A stretch of 64,000 nt of DNA from an uncultured Dorea sp. Its GTDB lineage: Bacteria > Bacillota > Clostridia > Lachnospirales > Lachnospiraceae. This document shows, in pieces, positions 8,989-18,699 of the stretch (position 1 is its first letter; every line of letters begins with the position of its first letter). The stretch covers positions 1 to 64,000 of the forward strand of contig NZ_CAKRAH010000003.1 in the NCBI RefSeq assembly GCF_934294775.1, written 5' to 3'. A program made the translations under genes and the position numbers. The notes under the pieces were generated by a model. It was given only the letters and a program-made list of their open reading frames with translations, did no database searches and was not told the DNA's origin.

Positions 8989-9253
8989 GTACTTCCATCT
9001 CCTTTTCCAGTGCTTCATACACTTCTTTTGGGATAGCCTGCTTAAAGGATCTTTCAAGGCCCTTGTTTTTCACTGCTTTTGCAAGACAGTTACTGTCCGT
9101 GCAAAGATAAGCACCACGTCCGTTCTTTCTTCCTGTTGCATCCAGAAGAAATTCTCCCTCCGATGTGCGGATGACACGAATCATTTCTTTTTTACTTTTC
9201 ATTTCCTGGCATCCTACGCATTTACGCATAGGAACTTTTTTATTTGCTCCCAC
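8975..9253 (-). CDS. rnpM: YlxR-family RNase P modulator RnpM
   Basis: DUF448 protein of 92 residues. CVGCQEMKSKKEMIRVIR near residues 13-30 and GRKNGRGAYLC in the middle are the family signatures. The B. subtilis homologue YlxR has been reported to bind and modulate RNase P (RnpM). The start is GTG with AGGTG 7 bases upstream. It follows nusA by 10 bases in the nusA operon. Confidence 0.93.
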   Translation of the reverse strand: MGANKKVPMRKCVGCQEMKSKKEMIRVIRTSEGEFLLDATGRKNGRGAYLCTDSNCLAKAVKNKGLERSFKQAIPKEVYEALEKEMEVLESE

Positions 9254-9263
9254 GAATTATCAC

Positions 9264-10469
9264 CTATTCCTCTGTATCCTCTACTTCATTGAATGTGATC
9301 TCTGCGTCGTCTTCTGGAACTTCTGTCTCATCAGCCACTTCCTCTACATCCATGACTTCTTCCTGATCGTTATCATATTCCTCTTCGAATACACCTTCGC
9401 TCAGTTCCATATAGTTCTCCGGAAGTTCTCCGGATTCGATAGCCTGTGTCTCATTCTTGATATCAATCTTGTATCCGGTAAGTCTTGCTGCCAGTCTTGC
9501 ATTCTGACCTTCTTTACCGATGGCAAGTGATAACTGATAGTCCGGAACGATAACGCTTGCTGTCTTCTCATCCGGATCAGCCATTACAGAGATAACTTTT
9601 GCAGGGCTTAATGCATTCTCGATCAGGATGGCCGGATTATCACTCCAGTTGATGATATCGATCTTCTCACCACGCAGTTCATTTACGATTGCATTTACTC
9701 TTGCACCGTTCATTCCGACACATGCTCCTACTGGATCTACATCCGGGTCATTAGACCATACAGCGATCTTTGTTCTGCTTCCTGCTTCTCTTGCGATACT
9801 CTTGATCTCTACGATTCCGTCTTTTACTTCTGTCACTTCTGATTCAAACAGACGCTTTACAAGCTCCGGATGTGTACGGGATACTAAGATCTTAGGGCCT
9901 TTTGTTGTATTCTTAACTTCTACGATATATAACTTGATACGCTCTGTAGGTTTGAACACTTCACCTTTTACCTGTTCGTTCTCTGTCAGCATTGCATCTG
10001 CTTTACCAAGGTCGATGCTGACATTCTTTCCAACATAACGCTGTACGATACCTGTTACGATATCTTTTTCCTTTTCAAAATACTGATCGTATACAACTTT
10101 ACGCTCTTCCTCACGGATCTTCTGAAGAATCAGGTTCTTTGCATTCTGTGTTGCAATACGTCCGAAAGATTTGGACTCGATCGGAATGTGCACGATATCA
10201 CCAAGTTCAAACTTGCTGTCGATTTCTTTCGCATCTTCCAGGCTGATCTCTTCCAGTTTGTCTTCTACTTCTTCTACAACTGTCTTTTCTGCATATAACT
10301 GATATTCGCATGTCTCTTTGTTCATGATCAGTTTGATGTTGTCTGTTTTTCCAAAATGGTTCTTACAGGCGTTCATCAGAGAATTTTCAATTGCATCTAA
10401 CAGCGTCTCTTTGCTGATATCTTTTTCTTTCTCTAATATATTTAATGCTTCTAATAATTCTGTATTCAT
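9264..10469 (-). CDS. nusA: transcription termination/antitermination factor NusA
   Basis: Binds RNA polymerase and affects pausing and termination. The order is an N-terminal polymerase-binding domain (residues 1-125), an S1 domain (IVTGIVQRYVGKNVSIDLG), then two KH domains (including VGACVGMNGARVNAIVNEL and LAIGKEGQNARLAARL). The last ~60 residues are strongly acidic (EEEYDNDQEEVMDVEEV). Its 401 residues match Firmicutes NusA, which lacks the proteobacterial C-terminal repeats. The ATG follows GGAGGAATAAGACC. Confidence 0.97.
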   Translation of the reverse strand: MNTELLEALNILEKEKDISKETLLDAIENSLMNACKNHFGKTDNIKLIMNKETCEYQLYAEKTVVEEVEDKLEEISLEDAKEIDSKFELGDIVHIPIESKSFGRIATQNAKNLILQKIREEERKVVYDQYFEKEKDIVTGIVQRYVGKNVSIDLGKADAMLTENEQVKGEVFKPTERIKLYIVEVKNTTKGPKILVSRTHPELVKRLFESEVTEVKDGIVEIKSIAREAGSRTKIAVWSNDPDVDPVGACVGMNGARVNAIVNELRGEKIDIINWSDNPAILIENALSPAKVISVMADPDEKTASVIVPDYQLSLAIGKEGQNARLAARLTGYKIDIKNETQAIESGELPENYMELSEGVFEEEYDNDQEEVMDVEEVADETEVPEDDAEITFNEVEDTEE

Positions 10470-10495
10470 GGTCTTATTCCTCCTTACATGTGCAG

Positions 10496-10963
10496 CTAAA
10501 AATCAAATGCTAATCTGATCAGTGCAATTTCGCTTTTTTCAAATGTTTTTGTTGTCTCATCTTCCAATTCGATCGTTACAGTTTCTTCATCATAATCTTT
10601 TAAGATGCCGGTAAATTCTTTCTTTCTGTCTATCATGCGGTAAGTTCTGATCTCAACTTCTTCCCCAAGGCTTCGTTTGAAATCTTTTTCCTTCTTCAGT
10701 GGTCTGCCAAGTCCAGGCGAGCTGACTTCCAGGATATAAGAATCATCGATATAATCCTTTTCATCCAGAATATCGGAAAGTCTGCGGCTTACTACTTCGC
10801 AGTCATTCACTCCAATTCCCCCCGGTTTATCAATATATGCACGAAGGTACCAGTTGCTTCCTTCTTTTACATACTCGACATCCACCAGTTCAAATCCATA
10901 TTCTTCCACGATTGGAAGCAGGATCTCTTCTGTTTTCTGTTCATACATTTCTCTTTTTGACAA
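10496..10963 (-). CDS. rimP: ribosome maturation factor RimP
   Basis: Assembly factor for the 30S subunit. LILEVSSPGLGRPL-like YILEVSSPGLGRPLKKEKDF and the C-terminal SH3-like region mark the family. I use the TTG start (MSKREMYEQK), which has AAGGAGG 8 bases upstream and gives the normal 155 residues. A longer in-frame start at 11071 would lie inside the leader hairpin region and add an unrelated segment. It is the first gene of the nusA-infB operon. Confidence 0.93.
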   Translation of the reverse strand: MSKREMYEQKTEEILLPIVEEYGFELVDVEYVKEGSNWYLRAYIDKPGGIGVNDCEVVSRRLSDILDEKDYIDDSYILEVSSPGLGRPLKKEKDFKRSLGEEVEIRTYRMIDRKKEFTGILKDYDEETVTIELEDETTKTFEKSEIALIRLAFDF

Positions 10964-11049
10964 TCTAAAATCCTCCTTATGCAGACCTTTCGTATGTGTT
11001 CTGATATCTTGTAGAACCGGCAGTCTTTTCAAAATGCGTAAGCAACAAA

Positions 11050-11076
11050 GAAGAGTGAACGATATGTCCACTCTTC
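11050..11076 (-). promoter_or_regulatory. leader hairpin before rimP
   Basis: GAAGAGTGGAC and GTTCACTCTTC form an 11-bp stem (one G-T pair) with a 5-base loop on the minus strand, followed by TTTGTTG. It lies about 85 bases before the rimP start and about 20 bases after the predicted start site, so it is transcribed in the leader. The modest T-run suggests a weak terminator or attenuator of the nusA operon. Function is inferred. Confidence 0.5.
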
Positions 11077-11104
11077 TGCCGGTTGATTTATGTAGCTGTT
11101 ATTA

Positions 11105-11133
11105 ACTATAACACCGATATTCTGTAAAATCAA
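11105..11133 (-). promoter_or_regulatory. sigma-A promoter of rimP-nusA-infB operon
   Basis: The minus strand shows TTGATT, a 17-base spacer and TATAGT, with TG one base upstream of the -10. The start site would be near 11098. Confidence 0.7.
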
Positions 11134-11150
11134 GGGATTTTGCGTATTTT

Positions 11151-11987
11151 TTACACTTTCCCGTGTTTGAACGCCATCATCATCTCATTTGTCAGGCTTA
11201 AATCTTCTGCCTCTACCGGCATGTTATCCCGTTCGAACCACTCTGCCATTGCAAGCTCTTCTGTATCCAGGGTGATTCCTTCCGCGCCGTCCAGCTCACA
11301 GAAGAATCCAAGTAACAAAGTATCCGTAAATGACCACGGCTGGCTCTTATAGTAACGGATATTCTTTACTTTTAATCCTACCTCTTCCATGACTTCACGG
11401 CGTACAGTTTCTTCTACCGGTTCGCCGATCTCACAGAAGCCGGCAAGCAGGGCATATTTTTTGTATTCTCTGCCTGCATACTTTGACATCAGGATCTTAT
11501 CTCCATGTGTCACTGCGATAATAACTGCCGGACAAATCTTAGGGAATTCCATCATACCGCAGTCCGGGCAGCGCATCATACGCTCTTTATCATCATGTAC
11601 CAGCGGCTGGCCACAGTGTCCACAGTACTTCCTGGACTGATACCAGCGGTATAACTGCCATCCAGTCACCGCTGCAAACTGTCTGTATTTTGGTCTTGCT
11701 TCACGGAAATACTGATTATCCATCAGTTCATATCCCGGAAAATTCTCCGGATCGATTCCCTCTGCCAGATAATATCCCTGTCCATCAATGGAAAATAAAT
11801 ACGTATATTCTTCATAAATATCCGGATGATACTTTCCTGCTTCTTCAAATGACAAAAATGAAATCTCCTGGTTTTCTATCTTTACCAGAACTTTTCTTCC
11901 TTCATAATATAAAAGTACGCTGTCTTTTTTTGGCGGTTCCGGTGTATATTCATTCCGGTATTCGTGTGGTTCTATATTCTGTATCAT
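11151..11987 (-). CDS. nudC: NAD(+) diphosphatase (NudC-type Nudix hydrolase)
   Basis: Hydrolyses NAD(H) to NMN(H) and AMP; NudC enzymes also remove NAD caps from RNA. A zinc ribbon (CGHCGQ then CPDCG, 18 residues apart) precedes the Nudix box (GFCEIGEPVEETVRREVMEE). The C-terminal SQPWSFTDTLLLGF matches the SQPWPFPxS motif that separates NADH pyrophosphatases from other Nudix enzymes. It is 278 residues. It lies upstream of, and on the same strand as, rimP, which has its own promoter. Confidence 0.93.
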   Translation of the reverse strand: MIQNIEPHEYRNEYTPEPPKKDSVLLYYEGRKVLVKIENQEISFLSFEEAGKYHPDIYEEYTYLFSIDGQGYYLAEGIDPENFPGYELMDNQYFREARPKYRQFAAVTGWQLYRWYQSRKYCGHCGQPLVHDDKERMMRCPDCGMMEFPKICPAVIIAVTHGDKILMSKYAGREYKKYALLAGFCEIGEPVEETVRREVMEEVGLKVKNIRYYKSQPWSFTDTLLLGFFCELDGAEGITLDTEELAMAEWFERDNMPVEAEDLSLTNEMMMAFKHGKV

Positions 11988-12029
11988 TTCTTTTATCCTC
12001 TGTACGTTGTGTCCCGTGGTTTTTCTTCG

Positions 12030-14270
12030 CTATCCCCGGTATTTTGTTCCTGTTCCATCTCGCTTTGCCTGTTTCAGACGATTCAGTGTAACTTCTTTTT
12101 CATGGTATTCTATCTTATATTCTGTTCCATCATCGAACAGATATACATGAATCAGTTCATCATTTTTCTTAAGTCTGATACCTCTGACACCGATAGCACC
12201 TTTCTTTTTCTCCGTAACCTCATCTGCTGGAAACCTCAGGAAAAATCCGTCCTGTGTCTGTAAGACAATCTGCTGGTTCTCTGTAACTACCTGAATCTGT
12301 ATCACTTCATCTTCCGGCTGCAATTTGGTTGCCGCAATGGTCCGCTTTGTTACCTGGAATTCGGATCCATCTACTTTTTTGACCATGCCCTGTTTTGTAG
12401 CAAATAAAAGTTTGACATAGCGCATCTGCTCCGCATCGCAGATATAGACAATCTCTTCCTGTGTGCTGTCGTAATTACTGATGTTGTCGATTGGAAGACC
12501 CTTGTCCCTGAATTTTCCATATGGAATGTCCATCACTTTTACCTGATGCATCTTACCGTCTTTTGTAAAGATACAGATCTTGCCGGTATTCATGCAGTTC
12601 AGGATATATTTATTCTCGTTATCTGCCGCCTCTTTGTTACGGTCATATGTGCTCTGGTCTACCGTCCTGGTATATCCGAAACGGTCCATCAGGAAGACTA
12701 CCTGCTGTTCTTCGATCTTCTTTTCTTCGAATACTGCTTCTTCTGCATTTTCAACTACGGTTCTTCTCTTTCTTGAAAATTCTTTCTTGATATGATCCAG
12801 ATCTTCCATAATAACTGCTGCCATTGAATCATAGTTATTCAGAATATCTTCGTATCTTGCGATTTTTCCAAGTGTTTCTTCGTGTTCTTTCTGAAGTGCT
12901 TCAATCTCCAGACCGATCAGCTTATACAGGCGCATCTCCAGAATAGCCGTTGCCTGGCGTTCTGTAAATCTTAACATTGCTGCCATCTTTTTCGATACTT
13001 TTGACTTGAATTGTATGTTCTCTGTCTCTCCATGCATCAGGCAGGCTTTTGCGTCTTTGACATTACGACTTCCTCTTAAGATCTCGATGATCAGATCGAT
13101 GACATCACAGGCTTTGATCAGACCTTCCTGGATCTCTTTTTTATCCTGTTCCTTCTTAAGAAGTGTGTTATATTTTCTGGTTGCCATATCAAACTGGAAA
13201 TCCACATGCGCTTCGATGATCCGTTTTAATCCCATCGTCTCTGGTCTTCCATCTGCGACCGCCAGCATATTGACTCCAAAGGTATCTTCCAGACGCGTCT
13301 TTTTATAGAGCATATTTGTAAGGTTCTCTACATCTGCTCCTTTTTTCAGTTCGATGACGATACGGATTCCTTCTTTGGAAGACTGGTTGGAAATATCTAC
13401 AATGTCCGTCGTCTTCTTTGTCTCTACCAGATTGCAGACGTCATTTAAGAATTTTCCGATTCCGGCACCGATCATCGTATAAGGAATCTCTGTGATCACG
13501 AGACGTTTTTTTCCGCCTTTCATGTCTTCTACTTCTACTTTTCCACGGATCTTGATCTTTCCAACCCCGGTCTCATAGATTTCCGGAAGGTCATCTTTAT
13601 TTACCACAATTCCTCCGGTCGGGAAGTCTGGTCCTTTGATGTATTTCATCAGTTGTCTGGTTGTAATCTCATCATTTTTCATGTAGGCTTTTACGCCGTC
13701 GATCACTTCTGCCAGATTGTGCGTCGGTATACTGGTTGCCATACCTACGGCAATTCCCTCTGCTCCGTTCACCAAAAGATTGGGAATACGCACCGGAAGT
13801 ACGACCGGTTCTTTTTCTGTCTCATCAAAGTTAGGCATAAAATCTACGATATCTTTATCTAAGTCTGCCAGATATGCTTCCTGTGTGATCTTCGCAAGCC
13901 TTGCCTCTGTATATCGCATGGCGGCTGCCCCATCTCCTTCGATAGAGCCAAAGTTACCGTGGCCATCGACCAGGATCATGCCCTTTTTAAACTCCTGCGC
14001 CATCACTACCAGTGCATCATAGATGGAGCTGTCGCCGTGCGGGTGATATTTACCCATTGTATCTCCGACGATACGGGCACATTTTCTATACGGTCTGTCG
14101 TAACGTATCCCCAGTTCATGCATGTCATAAAGAGTACGTCTTTGTACCGGTTTTAATCCATCTCTTACATCCGGCAGGGCTCTGGCAATGATAACACTCA
14201 TTGCATAATCAATATATGATTTTTTCATTACATCCGAATATTCGGTACGGATGATCTGTGAATCCTGCAT
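12030..14270 (-). CDS. parC: type IIA DNA topoisomerase subunit A (ParC-like)
   Basis: Breakage-reunion subunit. Residues 1-480 have the GyrA/ParC core, with KYHPHGDSSIYDA at about 75-86 and the catalytic tyrosine at 120 (AMRYTEARL). The positions linked to quinolone resistance carry Ser81 and Asp85, the sensitive form. The C-terminal wheel is short (about 245 residues) and lacks the QRRGGKG GyrA box. I therefore call it a second, topoisomerase IV-like enzyme rather than gyrase, although its relation to true ParC is uncertain. The total is 746 residues. It follows the B-subunit gene by 75 bases. Confidence 0.85.
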   Translation of the reverse strand: MQDSQIIRTEYSDVMKKSYIDYAMSVIIARALPDVRDGLKPVQRRTLYDMHELGIRYDRPYRKCARIVGDTMGKYHPHGDSSIYDALVVMAQEFKKGMILVDGHGNFGSIEGDGAAAMRYTEARLAKITQEAYLADLDKDIVDFMPNFDETEKEPVVLPVRIPNLLVNGAEGIAVGMATSIPTHNLAEVIDGVKAYMKNDEITTRQLMKYIKGPDFPTGGIVVNKDDLPEIYETGVGKIKIRGKVEVEDMKGGKKRLVITEIPYTMIGAGIGKFLNDVCNLVETKKTTDIVDISNQSSKEGIRIVIELKKGADVENLTNMLYKKTRLEDTFGVNMLAVADGRPETMGLKRIIEAHVDFQFDMATRKYNTLLKKEQDKKEIQEGLIKACDVIDLIIEILRGSRNVKDAKACLMHGETENIQFKSKVSKKMAAMLRFTERQATAILEMRLYKLIGLEIEALQKEHEETLGKIARYEDILNNYDSMAAVIMEDLDHIKKEFSRKRRTVVENAEEAVFEEKKIEEQQVVFLMDRFGYTRTVDQSTYDRNKEAADNENKYILNCMNTGKICIFTKDGKMHQVKVMDIPYGKFRDKGLPIDNISNYDSTQEEIVYICDAEQMRYVKLLFATKQGMVKKVDGSEFQVTKRTIAATKLQPEDEVIQIQVVTENQQIVLQTQDGFFLRFPADEVTEKKKGAIGVRGIRLKKNDELIHVYLFDDGTEYKIEYHEKEVTLNRLKQAKRDGTGTKYRG

Positions 14271-14344
14271 TCTTTTTCTCCTGTCTTATATGTCTTATTT
14301 TCTTATTTTTAACCACTTATATGAGAATCAGTTTCTAAAACGTC

Positions 14345-16267
14345 TTATATATCAAGCTCTGCTTCCGTCGCATTTTCATAAATGAACGAACGTCTCGGCG
14401 GAACTTCTGATCCCATCAGCATCTCTGTGACACTGGATGCCATTCGTGCATCTTCAATCTCAACCAGCTTCAACAGTCTCGTCTCAGGATTTAACGTTGT
14501 CTCCCAGAGCTGCCCGGCATCCATCTCTCCAAGACCCTTATATCTTTGAAGGGTAAATGGACCATCATGCGTCTTTCTGTATCTTTCCAACGCTTTATCA
14601 TCATAGAGATATTCTTCTTCGCCTTTCTTTGGCATCGCCTTATAAAGCGGCGGCATCGCAATATAGACATGTCCTTCAAAGATCAGCTCCGGCATAAAAC
14701 GGTAGAACAAGGTAAGCAGCAATGTGGAAATGTGTGCTCCATCCACATCCGCATCGGCCATGATAATGATTTTATCATAGCGCAGCTTACTGATATCAAA
14801 ATCATTGCCATATCCTTCGGAAAAGCCGCAGCCAAATGCATTGATCATGGTCTTGATTTCTGCATTGGCAAGTACTTTATCAATACTTGCTTTTTCTACG
14901 TTCAGGATCTTACCACGGATTGGCAGGATTGCCTGGAACATACGGTCTCTGGCTGTCTTCGCCGAACCGCCGGCAGAATCTCCCTCGACAATAAAAATCT
15001 CGCATTTGGATGCATCACGGCTTTCACAGTTCGCAAGCTTACCGTTACTGTCAAATGAATATTTCTGTTTGGTCAGAAGATTGGTCTTCGCACGTTCTTC
15101 TGTCTTTCTTATCTTTGCGGCTTTTTCTGCGCAGCCGATTACTTTTTTCAGAGTCTCCAGATTACGGTCAAAGAAACGGATAATCTCATCGGTCGTTACT
15201 TTGCTGCAGGCTTTTGCTGCATCTGGATTATCAAGCTTTGTCTTCGTCTGTCCTTCGAATCTTGGATCCGGATGTTTGATCGATACGATTGCCGTCATTC
15301 CGTTACGGATATCTGCACCTGTGAAATTTGCATCCTTTTCTTTTAAGATTCCAAGTTCTCTTGCATATTGATTAATTGCTGTTGTAAATGTCGTCTTAAA
15401 TCCGGTCAGATGGGTTCCACCTTCTGCGTTATAGATATTATTACAGAAGCCAAGAACATTTTCATGAAATTCATTGACATACTGGAATGCAACTTCTACT
15501 TCGATTCCCTCTGCTTCGCCTTTAAAATATACCGGTTCGTGTACGGCCTCCTTTTTGTGATTCAGCTCACGGATAAATCCAAGGATTCCATCTGGTTCAT
15601 GATATACGATATGTTCTGTCTCTTCGCCACGTTTATCTTCGAATATAATCGTAAGTGCCGGATTCAGGTATGCCGTCTCATGCAGTCTGCTTTTTACCTC
15701 TTCTGCCTTAAACCTAGTTTTTTCAAATATCGTATCATCCGGAAGGAAGTTTACCTTCGTTCCTGTCTTTCTCGTCTTTCCGATCGTTGGGAGTAATCCA
15801 TTTTCCAGCTCAAGTACCGGTTTTCCCTGCTCATATCTGTCATGGTGGATATATCCGTCCCTGCTGATCTGTACATCCATATAGGTAGATAATGCATTTA
15901 CAACAGAAGAACCTACTCCGTGCAATCCACCGCTGGTCTTGTATGCAGAATCGTCAAACTTTCCTCCTGCATGTAAGGTTGTATATACCACTCGTGCAGC
16001 AGATACTCCTGTTGCATGCAGATCCACCGGAACCCCACGTCCGTTATCTGCAATGGTAGCCGATCCGTCTTTTTCCAGCGTCACCTGTATCTCACTGCAA
16101 TATCCGGCCAGATGCTCATCTACGGCATTGTCCACGATCTCATAGATCAGATGATTCAGTCCTTTTGTGGATACGCTTCCTATATACATTCCGGGTCTTT
16201 TCCGTACCGCTTCCAGTCCTTCGAGGATGGAGATACTGCCCGCATCATATGTATTTTTTTTCGCCAT
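14345..16267 (-). CDS. parE: type IIA DNA topoisomerase subunit B (ParE-like)
   Basis: ATPase subunit partnering the preceding A subunit. The GHKL ATPase motifs are EIVDNAVDEHLAGY (Asn47), DNGRGVP and GGLHGVGSSVVNAL. The TOPRIM domain has EGDSAGGSAKTARDR and DADVDGAHI, and the C-terminal RYKGLGEMDAGQLWETT is conserved. Its 640 residues fit Gram-positive GyrB/ParE. The order B then A on one transcript is typical for both gyrase and topoisomerase IV. The ATG follows AAAGGATATAGATAGA. Confidence 0.87.
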   Translation of the reverse strand: MAKKNTYDAGSISILEGLEAVRKRPGMYIGSVSTKGLNHLIYEIVDNAVDEHLAGYCSEIQVTLEKDGSATIADNGRGVPVDLHATGVSAARVVYTTLHAGGKFDDSAYKTSGGLHGVGSSVVNALSTYMDVQISRDGYIHHDRYEQGKPVLELENGLLPTIGKTRKTGTKVNFLPDDTIFEKTRFKAEEVKSRLHETAYLNPALTIIFEDKRGEETEHIVYHEPDGILGFIRELNHKKEAVHEPVYFKGEAEGIEVEVAFQYVNEFHENVLGFCNNIYNAEGGTHLTGFKTTFTTAINQYARELGILKEKDANFTGADIRNGMTAIVSIKHPDPRFEGQTKTKLDNPDAAKACSKVTTDEIIRFFDRNLETLKKVIGCAEKAAKIRKTEERAKTNLLTKQKYSFDSNGKLANCESRDASKCEIFIVEGDSAGGSAKTARDRMFQAILPIRGKILNVEKASIDKVLANAEIKTMINAFGCGFSEGYGNDFDISKLRYDKIIIMADADVDGAHISTLLLTLFYRFMPELIFEGHVYIAMPPLYKAMPKKGEEEYLYDDKALERYRKTHDGPFTLQRYKGLGEMDAGQLWETTLNPETRLLKLVEIEDARMASSVTEMLMGSEVPPRRSFIYENATEAELDI

Positions 16268-16344
16268 TCTATCTATATCCTTTCGTTATTTTATCGCTAT
16301 ATTTAATAGATATTTAATAGTACAGATGTTCCCATACTTTGATT

Positions 16345-16373
16345 ATCTTAACATAAAACATTTACCGAATCAA
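16345..16373 (-). promoter_or_regulatory. sigma-A promoter for parE-parC
   Basis: The minus strand reads TTGATT, 17 bases, TAAGAT with an upstream TG. The -35 overlaps the spoIIP stop codon. The predicted start is near 16338, about 70 bases before the parE ATG. Confidence 0.6.
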
Positions 16374-17608
16374 GCCAGCACCCGGTGCAGAAGATCTGCC
16401 AGAAGCTCCATTGCATTACGCATCTCTTCCACCGTATTCGTCTGTGCCCCGGCTTCGATCAAAAGTGTTTTCGGTCTGAAATGCATATTATAGCGGTAAG
16501 CTCTTAAGAAAATGTTTCTTGCAAATCCCGGGTAATACTCCGCAGCTGCAATCTCCATCTGCAGGGAAAATGCCAGGTTATCTTCCAGATATGGGTTCGC
16601 AAGATAACTGATATTACCATTAGCCCTGGTCCGGCTTAGTCCGTTAAAGAACATGATCTGTGCTGTCTGTTTTCCATCTATTTCCGTTACAAGATGTGTA
16701 GTATCTGCAACTCCGTCCCGGTGCAGGTCGATCACCACCTCTATACCGGGATTCTCCTTCAGGATTTTTTGCACTTCTGGTTCCGCCAGCTGATACGCTT
16801 TACTTCTGTCAAGTTTTCCATTTACCAGATCATACACACCTTCATGATGTAATGTCTGTATTCCATATCTCTGATTCAATAGTTCTGTCAGATATGTTCC
16901 CATTCCCACGATTGACGTTCCTGGATCTCCACTGACTGAATCAGCAAACATTTCCTGTGAATGGGTATGATATATGAGGACTTTGGGTGTTCCGTCCATG
17001 GTAATCTTCATGCTCTTACCCAGAAGTTTCTCCGCGCTGATCAGATCCGGATCTGCCATTGTACTGCTGTCTACCGTATAAAAATGACTCATGAGGTATT
17101 CGTAATCTTTCAATTTTTCCTTGTCAACCGCTGTCTTTGGAACGGCTTCCTGTACCGTCTCCGGAATCTGTTTGTCCGCTGTGATCAGCTGTCCGTTCTC
17201 GTCTACGGCATTTTCATCTTGTTCCTGCTGTTCCAGAATGAATGCATACATCTGCGCGTCTTCTGCTTCTGTATCTGCCTGCACCTGCGCTGCCGTATAT
17301 GTTCCTACCGGCCAGAATGCCATGGCAGCCTCTGCCAGCATAGTCCATAGCTTCTGTCCCGGACGTGCTCTTTTTATCTCTGCGTCAGAAGAAATGCCTT
17401 CGTGATTCATTGCACTCCCGTAAGAAAATGCAGGCATGATAATCTCCATAGCCCGTTCTGCGATCTCTCCCGTCCAAAGCCTGGTCAAAGAATCCCCCTG
17501 ACGCCTCCATATTCCTGGAAACTGGCAGACACATAATGCCACACTGATGATAACCGCCAGTACTTTTCCGGTCTGTATCAAGAGTTCCTGCCTGTCTTTT
17601 TTCTTCAC
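16370..17608 (-). CDS. spoIIP: stage II sporulation protein P
   Basis: Cell-wall amidase/endopeptidase of the SpoIID-SpoIIM-SpoIIP engulfment complex in the mother cell. One N-terminal membrane segment (residues about 12-30) is followed by a linker and the SpoIIP domain from about residue 200 with LIYHTHSQEMF, VIDLHRDGV and FLRAYRYNMHFRPKTLLIEAG. It is 412 residues. The start is GTG with GAGG 7 bases upstream. It lies 43 bases after gpr, the same gpr-spoIIP pairing known in Bacillus and Clostridia. Confidence 0.94.
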   Translation of the reverse strand: MKKKDRQELLIQTGKVLAVIISVALCVCQFPGIWRRQGDSLTRLWTGEIAERAMEIIMPAFSYGSAMNHEGISSDAEIKRARPGQKLWTMLAEAAMAFWPVGTYTAAQVQADTEAEDAQMYAFILEQQEQDENAVDENGQLITADKQIPETVQEAVPKTAVDKEKLKDYEYLMSHFYTVDSSTMADPDLISAEKLLGKSMKITMDGTPKVLIYHTHSQEMFADSVSGDPGTSIVGMGTYLTELLNQRYGIQTLHHEGVYDLVNGKLDRSKAYQLAEPEVQKILKENPGIEVVIDLHRDGVADTTHLVTEIDGKQTAQIMFFNGLSRTRANGNISYLANPYLEDNLAFSLQMEIAAAEYYPGFARNIFLRAYRYNMHFRPKTLLIEAGAQTNTVEEMRNAMELLADLLHRVLA

Positions 17609-17650
17609 CTTATCACCTCATTCTTTTTATCCTGTTCCTTTCTTATTACT

Positions 17651-18655
17651 TTATGCCCTGTTCTTTGAAATATGCACAGCTTTCCCGGAAAAGAGGATGT
17701 TCAGTGCCTCGGATATCGTGTAACTGATTCTTCTTATCGTCTCATCAATATCTTTTGGGGTCACAAACATCCCATTCAGATGTGGCGAGATTAATTCTTT
17801 TACCAGTTCATATTTTTCTGCGGAATTATATCCCTGAAGTACCACTCCTACTCCGCGCAGGCTGTCCGATGTTTCTAATGCTGCGATAAAGTTTTCCATT
17901 GTGTCGTTTACAATCGTTGCTGCATCCACAACTGTCGGTACTCCGATTGCTATGACAGGAATCCCCATTGTATCTTTTGTAATTGCACTTCTGTGGTTCC
18001 CGACTCCGGCTCCCGGGTGAATCCCGGCATCCGATATCTGTATCGTCCGGTTCAGTCTCTTCGTACTTCTTGCAGCCAGTGCATCGATTACCATGATAAG
18101 ATCCGGACTGGTCTCCTGTACAATCCCTTTTATGATTTCTGCCGTCTCCATGCCGGTCTGTGCCATTACGCCCGGCACGACTGCGCTGACACTTCTTCCA
18201 TTTTCTTCTTCTATGGCATATTTTCCGTATTCCTGTACGATATGTCTGGTAATATTCAACTGATCTACCACATACGGTCCCAGCGCATCCGGTGTTACTT
18301 CCCGGTTGCCAAGTCCGACTACGAGTACGGAATACCGATCTCTTTGTTCCTTTCCTTTGTTCTCATCCTGCATATATTCTGCCAGAAATCCGGCCAGTGT
18401 CTCCGATATCTCCCGGTGGTATCCTTCATCCCCCGCCGCAAGGTTTGGAGCTTCCAATGTCAGATAGGTTCCCACAGGCTTACCCATCGTCTTTGCTCCA
18501 TTTTCCGTTTCGATTTTAACAGTTGTAATCTTAATCTCTTTTTCTTCATCATATTCTTCTTCCAGAACGACCCCTGACACTTCTACATGATCTGATTCAA
18601 ACCGCTCTTTCTGTTCCATCGCCAGATCCGTTCGGATTGTATACTTTTCAACCAT
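17651..18655 (-). CDS. gpr: GPR endopeptidase (spore germination protease)
   Basis: Peptidase family A25 enzyme that cuts small acid-soluble spore proteins during germination. It is made as a zymogen; the N-terminal YTIRTDLAMEQKERFE is the propeptide-type region. VVGLGNREVTPDALGP and VPGVMAQTGMET, followed by IDALAARSTKRLNRTIQI, are family signatures. I choose the ATG (MVEKYTIR, 334 residues), 8 bases after GGAAG; a GTG directly before it is the alternative. The substrate gene is in this window at 51.6 kb. Confidence 0.93.
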   Translation of the reverse strand: MVEKYTIRTDLAMEQKERFESDHVEVSGVVLEEEYDEEKEIKITTVKIETENGAKTMGKPVGTYLTLEAPNLAAGDEGYHREISETLAGFLAEYMQDENKGKEQRDRYSVLVVGLGNREVTPDALGPYVVDQLNITRHIVQEYGKYAIEEENGRSVSAVVPGVMAQTGMETAEIIKGIVQETSPDLIMVIDALAARSTKRLNRTIQISDAGIHPGAGVGNHRSAITKDTMGIPVIAIGVPTVVDAATIVNDTMENFIAALETSDSLRGVGVVLQGYNSAEKYELVKELISPHLNGMFVTPKDIDETIRRISYTISEALNILFSGKAVHISKNRA

Positions 18656-18699
18656 CACGTTTTCTTCCTTTCATACGTCATTATCAGTAGCACTACTGT

